Positions 1 through 8,352 of a DNA stretch of 64,000 bases are shown here, piece after piece (position 1 is the stretch's first letter; each line of letters opens with the position of its first letter). A program made the position numbers and the translations under genes. Source of the DNA: Roseovarius confluentis (GTDB lineage Bacteria; Pseudomonadota; Alphaproteobacteria; Rhodobacterales; Rhodobacteraceae). Below the pieces are notes generated by a model. That model did not search any database. It saw nothing but the letters and a program-made list of their open reading frames with translations, and had not been told where the DNA came from. The DNA lies in the NCBI RefSeq assembly GCF_002917925.1, contig NZ_PPFE01000002.1, positions 1-64,000 of the forward strand, given 5' to 3'.

Positions 1-1
1 G

Positions 2-127
2 TCGGCCGGCGCGGGCTTCGTCGTCGTCGTCTGCGGCGAGATCATGACCATGCCGGGCCTGCCCAGCCGCCCCGCGTCCGAATCCATCCGCCTGAACGAC
101 CAGGGCGAAATCGAAGGATTGTTCTAA
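2..127 (+). CDS. fhs: Formate--tetrahydrofolate ligase, C-terminal end only
   Basis: Only the last 41 codons are in the window. The visible tail contains [19 protein letters not shown] followed by an acidic end ([11 protein letters not shown]). This is the typical C-terminus of 10-formyltetrahydrofolate synthetase, which ligates formate to tetrahydrofolate with ATP in cytoplasmic one-carbon metabolism. The stress-protein gene begins 3 bases after its stop, so the two are probably co-transcribed. The identity rests on a short but characteristic tail. Confidence 0.8.
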   Translation, partial: SAGAGFVVVVCGEIMTMPGLPSRPASESIRLNDQGEIEGLF

Positions 128-130
128 GCC

Positions 131-1003
131 ATGGCTTACGACTCCATCCACAGCATCATGCTTCCGGTGCGGGGCGACGGCAAAGGCGACAACGTCTTTG
201 CCCACGCCGCCGCCCTGGCGCGGCGCTTCGGTGCCCGGGTCCGCGTGGTGCATTGTCATCCGAAAACCGAGGACATGATGCCGTACGGCGTCGTGATCCC
301 GACCATGCTGCGCCGCCAGATCGAGGATGCGGCGCATGCCAATGCCGACGTGACCCGCGACCAGCTCTACGGTGAGTTCGAGAAGCAAGCCAAGAAACTC
401 GGGCTCGAGATCGCTGATCACGAGATGGACAAGCCGACGACGCGGTTCATCGAATACGAGGGCAAACAGGTCGACGCGGTGCAAAGATACGGTCGCCTGT
501 GCGACATTGTCTGCGTGGCCAAGCCGGACCAGGAGATGAACCTCGGGGTCAACACGCTGAAATCGGCGCTGTTTTCGTCCGGTCGCCCGGTGATGATGTG
601 CCCCGATAACGACGTGTCGGACGCGGATTTCGCGGATCACGTGGCCATCGGCTGGAACGGGTCGCTCGAGGCGACGCGGGCCGTGGCCATGGCGATGCCG
701 CTGATTTCCAGCGCCAAGAAGGTCACGATCCTGCACACCGGTGACAGCCCCAAGGACGAACATCCCGGGGCGGATCAGTTGCAGCGCTATCTCGAACTGC
801 GCGGCGTTGCGTCCGAGATCCGGATGTTCAAGGCGGAGGGGCGCAACGTGGGCCGGCAGCTTCTGTCGGAAACCCGCGCGGCGGGCGCCGGCATGCTGAT
901 CATCGGCGCCTATCACGACAGTTACGAACGGGAATCCCTGTTCGGTGGCAACTCGCAAGTCGTTGTCGCCGAGGCGGATTTTCCCGTCGTCATGGTTCAT
1001 TGA
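131..1003 (+). CDS. Universal stress protein (UspA family, tandem type)
   Basis: The 290-residue product has an Usp fold at the N-terminus (SIHSIMLPVRGDGKG, with beta-strand and helix alternation) and a second, better-conserved Usp half from about residue 165 (DHVAIGWNGSLEATRAV). It ends in a nucleotide-loop-like segment, LIIGAYHDSYERESLFGGNS, followed by VVVAEADFPVVMVH. Double-domain Usp proteins are soluble, often bind nucleotide, and accompany transporters or stress responses. It lies 3 bases after fhs and 120 bases before tctC. Its specific role cannot be read from the sequence. Confidence 0.8.
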   Translation: MAYDSIHSIMLPVRGDGKGDNVFAHAAALARRFGARVRVVHCHPKTEDMMPYGVVIPTMLRRQIEDAAHANADVTRDQLYGEFEKQAKKLGLEIADHEMDKPTTRFIEYEGKQVDAVQRYGRLCDIVCVAKPDQEMNLGVNTLKSALFSSGRPVMMCPDNDVSDADFADHVAIGWNGSLEATRAVAMAMPLISSAKKVTILHTGDSPKDEHPGADQLQRYLELRGVASEIRMFKAEGRNVGRQLLSETRAAGAGMLIIGAYHDSYERESLFGGNSQVVVAEADFPVVMVH

Positions 1004-1123
1004 GGAGAGAAGGGAGGACAGGCGAAGACTGACTGCAGTACCAAGAATGGGGCAGGCGCCAACCATATCAAGAAACAGCGCGCACCAGCCTCGACACACA
1101 TGGAGACCATAGGGAGGATAACC

Positions 1124-2107
1124 ATGAATACGTTTAAACTACTCGTTGCGAGTGCATCGGCTCTGGCATTGACGGCGCCGGCGGCGCTGGCGGAATGGCA
1201 GCCGAAAAAACCGGTCGAGTTCATCATCATGGCCGGCACCGGCGGTGGCGCGGACCAGATCGCACGCCTGCTGCAAGGCCTGATCCAGAAGAAGGACCTG
1301 AGCCCGCGGCCGTTCATCCCGATCAACAAGCCGGGCGGGTCGGGCGCCGAGGCGCTGCGCTACATGCAGGACAAGACGGGCGACAACCACACCGTCATGA
1401 TGACGCTGAACAGCTTCTACACCACGCCGATCATCCAAGAGGACCTTGGCATCGACGTGACCGAGTTCACGCCGATCGGCCTGATGGCGATGGACACGTT
1501 CCTGCTGTGGGTCAACACCGACCGCGAGGACATCACCGATCTCGACAGCTTCAACGCGGCCGTGTCCGAAGCGGGCAAGGACTGGAAAGTCGGCGGCACC
1601 GGGTCGGGCCAGGAAGACAGCGTTCTGACCGCGATGATGGAAGCCGAGTTCGGCTATGACGTGACCTACATCCCGTTCCCGGGCGGTGGCACGGTGGCCA
1701 AGAACCTCGTGGGCAACCAGATCGACAGCACGGTGAACAACCCCGCCGAGCAGATGGAGTTCTGGCGCGCGGGCAACACCAAGCCGCTCGTGCAGTTCTC
1801 GGCCGAGCGGATGGCTGCCTTCCCGGACGTGCCGACGGCCAAGGAGCTGGGCGTGGAGATCGAGTACTACATGCAGCGCTCGGTCAACGGCCCGCCGGAC
1901 ATGGATCCGGAAGCGGTGGAATGGTACGTGAACCTGTTCCAGGAGCTGTTCGACAGCGAGGAATGGCAGGCGTTCTGCAAGTCCGATGGTTTGACCTGCG
2001 AGACGATGATGAAAGGCGAGGACCTTGCCACGTTCCACGCGAACCAGAAGGTCGCGCACGAGAAGCTGATCGAAAAGGTCGGCGCCGCGTCTATCACCGG
2101 CGAATAA
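1124..2107 (+). CDS. tctC: TTT transporter substrate-binding protein (TctC/Bug family)
   Basis: This is a 327-residue periplasmic solute receptor with a clear signal peptide (MNTFKLLVASASALALTAPAALA, residues 1-23). The mature start WQPKKPVEFIIMAGTGGGADQIAR and the later FPGGGTVAKNLVG are typical of TctC/Bug proteins, which bind carboxylates for a TctAB permease. The ATG at 1124 is chosen over an in-frame ATG at 1100 because AGGGAGGA lies at 1111-1118 and the signal peptide then begins properly. tctB and tctA follow on the same strand. The ligand cannot be inferred; citrate-like or other carboxylates are typical of the family. Confidence 0.88.
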   Translation: MNTFKLLVASASALALTAPAALAEWQPKKPVEFIIMAGTGGGADQIARLLQGLIQKKDLSPRPFIPINKPGGSGAEALRYMQDKTGDNHTVMMTLNSFYTTPIIQEDLGIDVTEFTPIGLMAMDTFLLWVNTDREDITDLDSFNAAVSEAGKDWKVGGTGSGQEDSVLTAMMEAEFGYDVTYIPFPGGGTVAKNLVGNQIDSTVNNPAEQMEFWRAGNTKPLVQFSAERMAAFPDVPTAKELGVEIEYYMQRSVNGPPDMDPEAVEWYVNLFQELFDSEEWQAFCKSDGLTCETMMKGEDLATFHANQKVAHEKLIEKVGAASITGE

Positions 2108-2123
2108 GACAGTCCTGAAAACA

Positions 2124-2150
2124 GCGGGGTCCGGATGTACCGGGCCCTGC
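2124..2150 (+). promoter_or_regulatory. Intercistronic hairpin after tctC
   Basis: The arms at 2124-2134 and 2140-2150 pair over 11 positions (two G-U) around a 5-base loop, 16 bases after the tctC stop. No T-run follows, so it is more likely an mRNA-stabilising or partial-readthrough element that keeps tctC transcript more abundant than tctBA. Confidence 0.6.
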
Positions 2151-2245
2151 ACCTGGATGCCTGACGATCCGGGCGCGGGCAGATTCGTCCGGCAGGGACA
2201 CGCCCCCTCGAAAGATCGCAAACGATTTATACGGAGCCAAAGAGA

Positions 2246-2773
2246 ATGACGGTCCGGACAGCGGAACTTCTGATGGCCATCACGACACTGATAGTGTCGC
2301 TCGGCCTGATGCTAAACGTATACACAGACGACCTCAGTATCGGCTGGGTCAGGGGCAGAGGTCCCGGTGCAGGCATGTGGCCGTTCTGGTTGTCGGCGGG
2401 GATGGCCTTGGCTTCCGTCGCCACACTCGTGCGGTGGGCGCAGAAAAAGACGCCCGAGTCGCGCAGCACCGATCCCTACATCTCGAAAGACACGATTTTC
2501 CTCGTGTCGATCTCGGCGGGGTCGATCCTGGCACTGCTGATCATGATGACGTTCATCGGCACCTACCTGGCGCTGATCGTCTTCATGCTCTTCTTCGTGC
2601 GCTTCATGGGGCGGCATTCCTGGCCGATGACCCTGGCATTCGCAATCGGCACACCGATCTTCGTCTACCTGCTCTTCGAGGTGGCCCTGACGAAGTATTT
2701 GCCGAAGGGTCTGCCGATCTTCGAGGACGGTTTCCTCTGGATCGACAACTTCCGCTACGAATGGTTCTACTGA
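2246..2773 (+). CDS. tctB: TTT transporter small membrane subunit TctB
   Basis: The 175-residue protein has about four hydrophobic segments (near residues 6-25, 45-64, 82-105 and 115-140). The pattern GRGPGAGMWPFWLSAGMALAS after the first helix is typical of TctB, where P-G-x-x-P-F-W recurs. It is the small permease subunit that partners TctA and is fed by TctC. tctA begins 15 bases downstream. The upstream gap of 138 bases after tctC holds the hairpin at 2124-2150. Confidence 0.85.
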   Translation: MTVRTAELLMAITTLIVSLGLMLNVYTDDLSIGWVRGRGPGAGMWPFWLSAGMALASVATLVRWAQKKTPESRSTDPYISKDTIFLVSISAGSILALLIMMTFIGTYLALIVFMLFFVRFMGRHSWPMTLAFAIGTPIFVYLLFEVALTKYLPKGLPIFEDGFLWIDNFRYEWFY

Positions 2774-2788
2774 GAGGTCTGACGACAA

Positions 2789-4309
2789 ATGGAAACGATA
2801 CTTGTATCATTGACAGCAGGCCTTCTTGAGGCGTTTCAGCCCCTGAACCTGATGATGATTTTCGCGGGCTGCCTTGCGGGGCTGTTCGTGGGCTGTATGC
2901 CGGGCCTCGGCTCGGTCAACGGGGTGGCGATCCTGCTGCCCATCACCTTCCTGGTGCCGCCGACGACGGCGATCATCTTCCTTGCCGCGCTCTATTACGG
3001 GGCGATGTACGGCGGGGCGATCAGTTCGATCACCCTGGGCATTCCAGGGGCCTCGACGGCCGTGGCGACGGTGTTCGACGGGCGACCTATGGCCCAGGCC
3101 GGCAAGGCCGACCAGGCGCTCATGGCCGCGGCCATCGCGTCGTTCATCGGCGGCACGGTCTCGATCATCCTCTTCACGCTTTTCGCGCCGCCTCTGGCTG
3201 CCTTCGCGCTGAAGTTCGGACCACAGGAGGAGTTCGCGCTGATGCTGTTGGCCTTCGCCACCTTCATCGGTCTGGGCGGGGACGACATACCCAAGACGAT
3301 CTTCTCGATCCTTCTGGGCCTCGTGCTGGCCGCGGTCGGCTTCGACATCATCTCGGGCAGCCCGCGCCTGATCTTCTTCGACATGGTCGAATTCCAGCGC
3401 GGCATCGGCTTCCTCGTGCTGGCGATCGGCATCTACGGTGTGGGCGAGATGCTCTGGACGCTGGAATCCACCAGCGGCAAGGTCCAGATGCACAACGTCA
3501 AGATCTCGATGTCGCGGATGAAGGCCAACTTCAAGCAGATCCGGGAATACATCAACTCGACCTGGGTCGGCTCGTTCCTCGGCTTCTTCGTGGGCACGCT
3601 GCCCGCGGCGGGGGCCACCCCTGCGGCGCTGATGTCCTATGGTCTCAGCAAGACCTTCTCGAAGGATCCCGACAGCTTCGGCAAGGGTAACGTGGCCGGT
3701 GTGGCCGCGCCTGAATCGGCCAACAACGCGGCCTCGACGGGCTCGATGCTGCCGATGATCACGCTGGGCATTCCCGGCTCGCCCACCACGGCGATCCTGC
3801 TGGGCGGCATGATCATCTGGGGCTTGCGCCCCGGGCCGCTGCTGTTCACCGAAAGCCCGGATTTCGTCTGGGGCCTGATCGGCTCGATGTACGTGGCCAA
3901 CGCGGTGACGGTGATCCTGAACATCGCGCTTATCCCGATCTTCATCCGGGTTCTTGCGATGCCGTTCACCCTGCTGACGCCGATCATCTTCACGCTCTGC
4001 GTGCTGGGGGTCTTCGCCACGACCGACCGGATGTTCGACACCTGGATCATGCTGATCATCGGCGTGGTGGGCTACCTGATGCGGAAGTTGAACTACCCGG
4101 TGGCGCCGGCGGTACTGGCCATCGTTCTGGGGCCCTTGGCCGAACGGTCGCTGCGCCAGTCGCTGATCTCGGCTCAGGGTGACGCGACCACGTTCATCAC
4201 CCGACCGATCTCGCTGGTCTGCATCTGCCTTGCACTGGCGCTGGTCTTGTTCCCGGTCGTGCAGCGCATCATGCGCAAGCGCAAGAAGGCGGCGGAAAGC
4301 CAGGCCTGA
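2789..4309 (+). CDS. tctA: TTT transporter large permease subunit TctA
   Basis: The 506-residue polytopic inner-membrane protein has about 11-12 helices. The TctA signature GCMPGLGSVNGVAILLPITF lies at about residues 31-50, and the matching second-half motif ITLGIPGSPTTAILLGGM near residue 330 reflects the internal repeat of the family. It ends in a basic cytoplasmic tail (RKRKKAAESQA). It is the last gene of tctCBA and is followed by a strong terminator. The energy source in this family is the ion gradient. Confidence 0.92.
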   Translation: METILVSLTAGLLEAFQPLNLMMIFAGCLAGLFVGCMPGLGSVNGVAILLPITFLVPPTTAIIFLAALYYGAMYGGAISSITLGIPGASTAVATVFDGRPMAQAGKADQALMAAAIASFIGGTVSIILFTLFAPPLAAFALKFGPQEEFALMLLAFATFIGLGGDDIPKTIFSILLGLVLAAVGFDIISGSPRLIFFDMVEFQRGIGFLVLAIGIYGVGEMLWTLESTSGKVQMHNVKISMSRMKANFKQIREYINSTWVGSFLGFFVGTLPAAGATPAALMSYGLSKTFSKDPDSFGKGNVAGVAAPESANNAASTGSMLPMITLGIPGSPTTAILLGGMIIWGLRPGPLLFTESPDFVWGLIGSMYVANAVTVILNIALIPIFIRVLAMPFTLLTPIIFTLCVLGVFATTDRMFDTWIMLIIGVVGYLMRKLNYPVAPAVLAIVLGPLAERSLRQSLISAQGDATTFITRPISLVCICLALALVLFPVVQRIMRKRKKAAESQA

Positions 4310-4341
4310 TACGGGCCACGCAGCTTACCGCGACGCCCAAC

Positions 4342-4377
4342 GCCTGCCCCCTGATCTCCCGGGGGGCAGGCTTTTTT
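4342..4377 (+). terminator. Rho-independent terminator of tctCBA
   Basis: A GC-rich stem (GCCTGCCCC at 4342-4350, GGGGCAGGC at 4363-4371) is followed at once by a T-run at 4372-4377. It sits between tctA and the convergent regulator gene. Confidence 0.9.
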
Positions 4378-4383
4378 ACGCCG

Positions 4384-5790
4384 TCAGCTTTCGTAGCGGG
4401 TGGAGCCGCGCCGGTTGGCGTCGATCGGCAGGTTGATGAACAACGGTTGGTGCGCGCGCTGCGAACAGGCCTGGCGCGGACAAAGCTGACAGTTGATGCC
4501 GATCGGCTGATAAAGCGTCGGATCGTCGATCTTGAAGCTGGCGGCATAGCGGAGGCGGTGCGCGTGCCGGGCCTCGCATCCCAGCGTCAGCGTCAGGCGC
4601 CGATCCTGGGTTTCCGCGCTGAACACGGGCCGGTGGACCGTCCGGCTGATCGAGAAGAACTGCTGCCCGTCCGGCATCTCGACGAATTGCGGAAAGATCA
4701 CGCCGGGCACCGAAAAGGCGGCGTGCACGTTCCACACCGGGCAGGCCCCGCCATATTCCGCCAGATCGAACGACGTCGCATTGAACCGCTTGGTCACGTT
4801 GCCCGCACGGTCCAGCCGCAACAGGAAGAACGGTATCCCCTGCGCCTTGTCGCGCTGCATTGTCGTCAGGCGGTGGCAGACCTGCTCGAACGTCACGCCG
4901 AAGGCCAGCGCGATGCGGTCGATGTCATAGCCCGTCTCCTCGGCGGTCTTCAGGAACGGCTCGTAGGGCATCAGGAACGCGGCGGCGAAATAATTGCCAA
5001 GCTCGACCTCAAGCCGGGGCTGGACCCGTTCGGGATCGGCCTGGGCGTTCCGGGCCATCCTGGCAATCATCCGGCCCTCGGTCAGGAAAGCCAGCACATG
5101 CGCCATCTGGAATGCGCGGTTCTCTGTATTGAGCGCTTGCGACAGATGCAGCGTCCGACTCTTCTCGTCGTAGATCCGAAGCGATTCGCCCATTTCTTCC
5201 AGCGGTCGGACCTCGGCGGACACACCGTGGTGTTTCCTGAGCCCCGCGCGCATGTCCACAAAGAGCGATTCGGGCGCGACCGGAATCTCGCGCCGGGCAT
5301 TTTCGGCGGCCACCTCGAGCACGGCGAAATAATTGCTGTTCTTGCGGAAAAAATCGTGGATCGCGTTTTCGGGCGAGGCGTTCAGCATCTGTTCATCCCG
5401 GCCATCCATCCCGCCGCGCATGATAAGTCTCAGCGCAGCGCGATGCGCCCGGTGCAGTTGCAGGAAATGATCGACAAGCGCGGGGGCGCGGTCGATCGCG
5501 CTGCGCAGCTCCTGCACGTCCGGCGGATCGCCTTCCAGCGTGGTGTCGCCGAAGGCGTTGCGCAGGTCGGCCAGCATATGGGCGCTATCGTCTTTTGTCA
5601 GTTCCTTGACGTCCACTTCGAACGTCTCGGAAATGGCCAGAAGCATTTTGACCGAGAGGCTTCTCTGGTTGTTTTCCAGGAGGTTAACATAGGCCGGGCT
5701 GATCCCGATACGCTCGGCGACTTCTGCTTGGGTCATATCGCGAGCGATGCGCATCTGGCGCAGCTTTGGTCCGATGAAAGTCTTTGACAT
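4384..5790 (-). CDS. XRE-family short-chain fatty acyl-CoA regulator (ScfR/RamB/PccR type)
   Basis: The 468-residue product has an N-terminal Cro/CI helix-turn-helix (about residues 9-63, MTQAEVAERIGISPAYVNLLEN). A central ImmA/IrrE-like region (about 195-310, including FQMAHVLAFLTEGRM and ELGNYFAAAFLMPYEPF) follows, then a C-terminal domain rich in cysteine (CPVWNVH, LGCEARH, INCQLCPRQACSQR). This architecture is that of RamB, PccR and MccR regulators, which sense acyl-CoA and control propionate or acetate carbon flow. Unlike PccR, it has no carboxylase genes beside it. It is divergent from the Rossmann-fold gene at 5918, with TTTACAAA elements between them. The effector is unknown. Confidence 0.85.
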   Translation of the reverse strand: MSKTFIGPKLRQMRIARDMTQAEVAERIGISPAYVNLLENNQRSLSVKMLLAISETFEVDVKELTKDDSAHMLADLRNAFGDTTLEGDPPDVQELRSAIDRAPALVDHFLQLHRAHRAALRLIMRGGMDGRDEQMLNASPENAIHDFFRKNSNYFAVLEVAAENARREIPVAPESLFVDMRAGLRKHHGVSAEVRPLEEMGESLRIYDEKSRTLHLSQALNTENRAFQMAHVLAFLTEGRMIARMARNAQADPERVQPRLEVELGNYFAAAFLMPYEPFLKTAEETGYDIDRIALAFGVTFEQVCHRLTTMQRDKAQGIPFFLLRLDRAGNVTKRFNATSFDLAEYGGACPVWNVHAAFSVPGVIFPQFVEMPDGQQFFSISRTVHRPVFSAETQDRRLTLTLGCEARHAHRLRYAASFKIDDPTLYQPIGINCQLCPRQACSQRAHQPLFINLPIDANRRGSTRYES

Positions 5791-5917
5791 GGGGTAAACT
5801 TTACAAAATTACAGAATAGTGGAGTGTAAGTATTATCAATAACACATTTACACGAATTTTGTAGAAGAATCTGTTCACGCAATTATGTTGCGCAGTGAAT
5901 AACAAGGAGATCGCATC
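5791..5917. promoter_or_regulatory. Divergent AT-rich promoter region with ScfR-like elements
   Basis: This is a 127-base AT-rich gap between two divergent genes. It contains the inverted repeat GTAAACTTTAC (5794-5804) overlapping TTTACAAA (5800-5807). It also holds ACAAAATT at 5803-5810 with its complement AATTTTGT at 5855-5862, and GTGTAA/TTACAC at 5824-5829 and 5848-5853. PccR-type regulators are known to bind TTTGCAAA-like half sites, so these are candidate autoregulatory operators. A Shine-Dalgarno AAGGAGA precedes the rightward gene. Confidence 0.5.
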
Positions 5918-6973
5918 ATGGCTCGCAAGGTTCTTATTCTGGGCGCATCCTACGGCTCGCTGCTGGGCACGAAACTGTTGATGGCCGGCCAGGACGTCAC
6001 GCTGGTCTGTCGCCAGGCGACGGCCGACATCATCAACGAGCACGGCACCGAAGTGCGCATCAAACTTCGCGACGAAGACGAGCACCGCGCGTTCAAATCC
6101 GGCGACCTGCCCGGCACGCTGGATGCAAAGGCACCTGGCGACGTGATCCCCGAAGACTATGACCTCGTGGCCCTCGCCATGTCCGAACCGCAATACGGCA
6201 ACGACGAGATCTCGAAGCTGATGAAGCGGATTGCGGCGGCCGAGCGGCCCTGCATGTCGATCATGAACATGCCGCCGCTGCCGTATCTGAAGCGCATCGA
6301 AAAGCTGGATGCCGACGCGCTGCGGCCCGCATTCAACAGCATTGAGCCGTGGGAGGGTTTCAAGCCGGGCCTCGTCTCGCTTTGCAGCCCCGACCCGCAG
6401 GCGTTCCGCCCGCCCGAGGAGGGCCCCAACGTGCTGCACGTCGGTCTGCCCACCAACTTCAAGGCTGCACCTTTCGAAGACCCGGCGCATACCGCCATCG
6501 TGCGCGAGTTGGAGGAGAAGATCGAAGCGGTGCGCGTGGATGGTAAAGATGTGCCCGTCAAGCTTCGGCTGTTCGACTCGCTGTTCGTGCCGTTCGCGAA
6601 ATGGGCCATGCTTCTGACCGGCAACTACCGTTGCGTTCAGCGCGACGGCGCGCGTCCCATCAAGGAAGCCGTGCACGGCGACCTTCTGGAGTCGCAGTCG
6701 ATCTACAAAAAGGTATGCGACCTTGTCACGGCGCTTGGGGCAGACGAAGAGGATCAGGTTCCCTTCGAAAAATACGCGAATGCCGCGAACGGCCTCTTGA
6801 AGCCATCCTCCGCCGCGCGTGCCATCGAAAGCGGTGCCGAGGAGATCGAGCGCGTGGATCTGCTGGTCAAGCTGATTGCGGACCAGATGGGGCAGCCAAT
6901 GGCAGAAGCCGACGAGACCGCCGAGATCATTGATACCCGGCTGGCGGAAAACCGGCGCAAGGCGGCCGCCTGA
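5918..6973 (+). CDS. Ketopantoate reductase-like Rossmann-fold protein (function unknown)
   Basis: The 351-residue product begins MARKVLILGASYGSLLGTKLLMAGQDVTLVCR, a dinucleotide-binding beta-alpha-beta fold like the PanE/ApbA N-terminal domain. The rest does not match the canonical PanE catalytic helix closely. The middle has FNSIEPWEGFKPGLVSLCSPDPQ, and the C-terminal half is helical (YANAANGLLKPSSAARAI). An NAD(P)-dependent reductase of an oxo-acid is plausible. It is single, with its own terminator, and divergent from the ScfR-type regulator, which probably controls it. The substrate is not recognisable. Confidence 0.6.
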   Translation: MARKVLILGASYGSLLGTKLLMAGQDVTLVCRQATADIINEHGTEVRIKLRDEDEHRAFKSGDLPGTLDAKAPGDVIPEDYDLVALAMSEPQYGNDEISKLMKRIAAAERPCMSIMNMPPLPYLKRIEKLDADALRPAFNSIEPWEGFKPGLVSLCSPDPQAFRPPEEGPNVLHVGLPTNFKAAPFEDPAHTAIVRELEEKIEAVRVDGKDVPVKLRLFDSLFVPFAKWAMLLTGNYRCVQRDGARPIKEAVHGDLLESQSIYKKVCDLVTALGADEEDQVPFEKYANAANGLLKPSSAARAIESGAEEIERVDLLVKLIADQMGQPMAEADETAEIIDTRLAENRRKAAA

Positions 6974-6996
6974 CTTTCCCGAACTGAAGGCAACTG

Positions 6997-7037
6997 GACC
7001 GCCCCGTGATGTGTGTCACCGGGGCGGTCTTGTTTTT
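6997..7037 (+). terminator. Terminator after the Rossmann-fold gene
   Basis: The stem GACCGCCCCG (6997-7006) pairs with CGGGGCGGTC (7020-7029) around a 13-base loop and is followed by TTGTTTTT (7030-7037). Confidence 0.88.
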
Positions 7038-7344
7038 GGGCCGGGTTCAGCCAGCCAGGACGGTGACGTGTCTTTTAGGGACCCAACCTGAGCTGCAAGC
7101 CAATGGCCTTTCTGGTCGCAAAGCCAAAGGCGTTTGTCCGGTTCAAACCGATCGGTCTGTCCGTCACCCGTGCTCGGGCCGGCACCAACCGAAAGCGTGT
7201 AATCGCCCAGGGAATCCGCCCCACTGACCGCGCCGCGGCGCATTCCGGTTGCGTTTGACCCATCGCATCCCGCATCTTGTTCCAAAAGGGACCGGGTCTC
7301 AGCACTTCCGGGTCTGCAAAGCTAACAGCCAGAGGAGTTTCCAC
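7038..7344. other. Intergenic stretch before eutB, no gene seen
   Basis: About 300 bases lie between the terminator and eutB. I find no convincing coding frame, no remnant of eutA and no strong palindrome. The eutB promoter should lie here. A Shine-Dalgarno AGAGGAG at 7331-7337 sits just before the proposed TTG start. Confidence 0.4.
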
Positions 7345-8352
7345 TTGGCATTTGCGTTGTCCAACATCCTTGCCGCGCGACGGACGATTGCGGGAATTGC
7401 CGACAACACCCCGTTCGTGCCGTCCCCCTTCATGACGCAGAAGTCGGGCGCAGAATTCCTGATGAAGCTCGAGAACATGCAGCCTATCGGCGCGTTCAAG
7501 CTGCGCGGCGCGGTGAATGCGGTGATGAACCTGCCGGAGGATGTTGAAGGCGTCACGTGCTGTTCGACCGGGAACCACGGGCGCGGCGTGGCCTATGCCG
7601 CCGCGCACCGCGGACTGCGCGCCGTGGTCTGCATGTCGAACCTGGTGCCGCAGGCCAAGGTGGACGGCATAAAGGCCCTGGGCGCCGAGGTGCGGACCTG
7701 CGGTAAAAGCCAGGACGACGCCTTGGCCGAAAGTCTGAGGCTGGTCGAGGCCGAGGGTCTGGTGGAAATTTCACCCTTCGACGATCCGCATGTCATCGCA
7801 GGGCAGGGGACCATCGGGCTGGAAATGTTGCAGGCGCGTCCCGATCTGGGCACGATCCTTGTGCCATTGTCAGGCGGCGGGTTGGCGGCGGGCGTTGCCG
7901 TCGCGGCAAAAACGATCAACCCGCAGATCAAGGTCATCGGCGTCAGCATGGATCGAGGCGCCGCCATGCATGCTTCCATTGCCGAGGGTCGGCCTGTCGA
8001 GGTCGAAGAGGTCGCAAGCCTCGCGGATAGCCTTGGAGGCGGGATCGGGATGAACAACAAGCTGTCTTTCGCCCTGTGCCGCGATTACCTCGATGACACC
8101 GTGCTGGTGACCGAGGAAGAGATCTATCACGCCATGCAGGTGCTGTTCTACGAGGACCGGATCGTGGCGGAAGGGGCGTGCGTTGTCGGAATCGCCGCGC
8201 TTCTGGCTGGCAAATTACCAGAGATGCCGGGGCCGATCGGTACGATTATCACGGGCCGCAACCTCGATATGGGAATGTTTCACCGAATCATGGCCGGTGA
8301 GGACATTCAGCTTGGCGACACGCTGGTGAAAGGGAACACCTATGTCACATGA
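7345..8352 (+). CDS. eutB: Hydroxyectoine utilization dehydratase EutB (PLP, threonine dehydratase family)
   Basis: The 335-residue fold-type II PLP enzyme carries the Schiff-base lysine in GAFKLRGAV (K52), the phosphate-binding region CCSTGNHGRG (about 72-81) and the SGGGLAAG glycine loop. EutB together with EutC is thought to process hydroxyectoine toward ectoine. The start is a TTG at 7345 with AGAGGAG eight bases upstream. This gives MAFALSNILAARRTIAGIAD, which matches the family N-terminus, whereas the frame open further upstream encodes unrelated residues. The end overlaps eutC by 11 bases, so the two are translationally coupled. Confidence 0.87.
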   Translation: MAFALSNILAARRTIAGIADNTPFVPSPFMTQKSGAEFLMKLENMQPIGAFKLRGAVNAVMNLPEDVEGVTCCSTGNHGRGVAYAAAHRGLRAVVCMSNLVPQAKVDGIKALGAEVRTCGKSQDDALAESLRLVEAEGLVEISPFDDPHVIAGQGTIGLEMLQARPDLGTILVPLSGGGLAAGVAVAAKTINPQIKVIGVSMDRGAAMHASIAEGRPVEVEEVASLADSLGGGIGMNNKLSFALCRDYLDDTVLVTEEEIYHAMQVLFYEDRIVAEGACVVGIAALLAGKLPEMPGPIGTIITGRNLDMGMFHRIMAGEDIQLGDTLVKGNTYVT

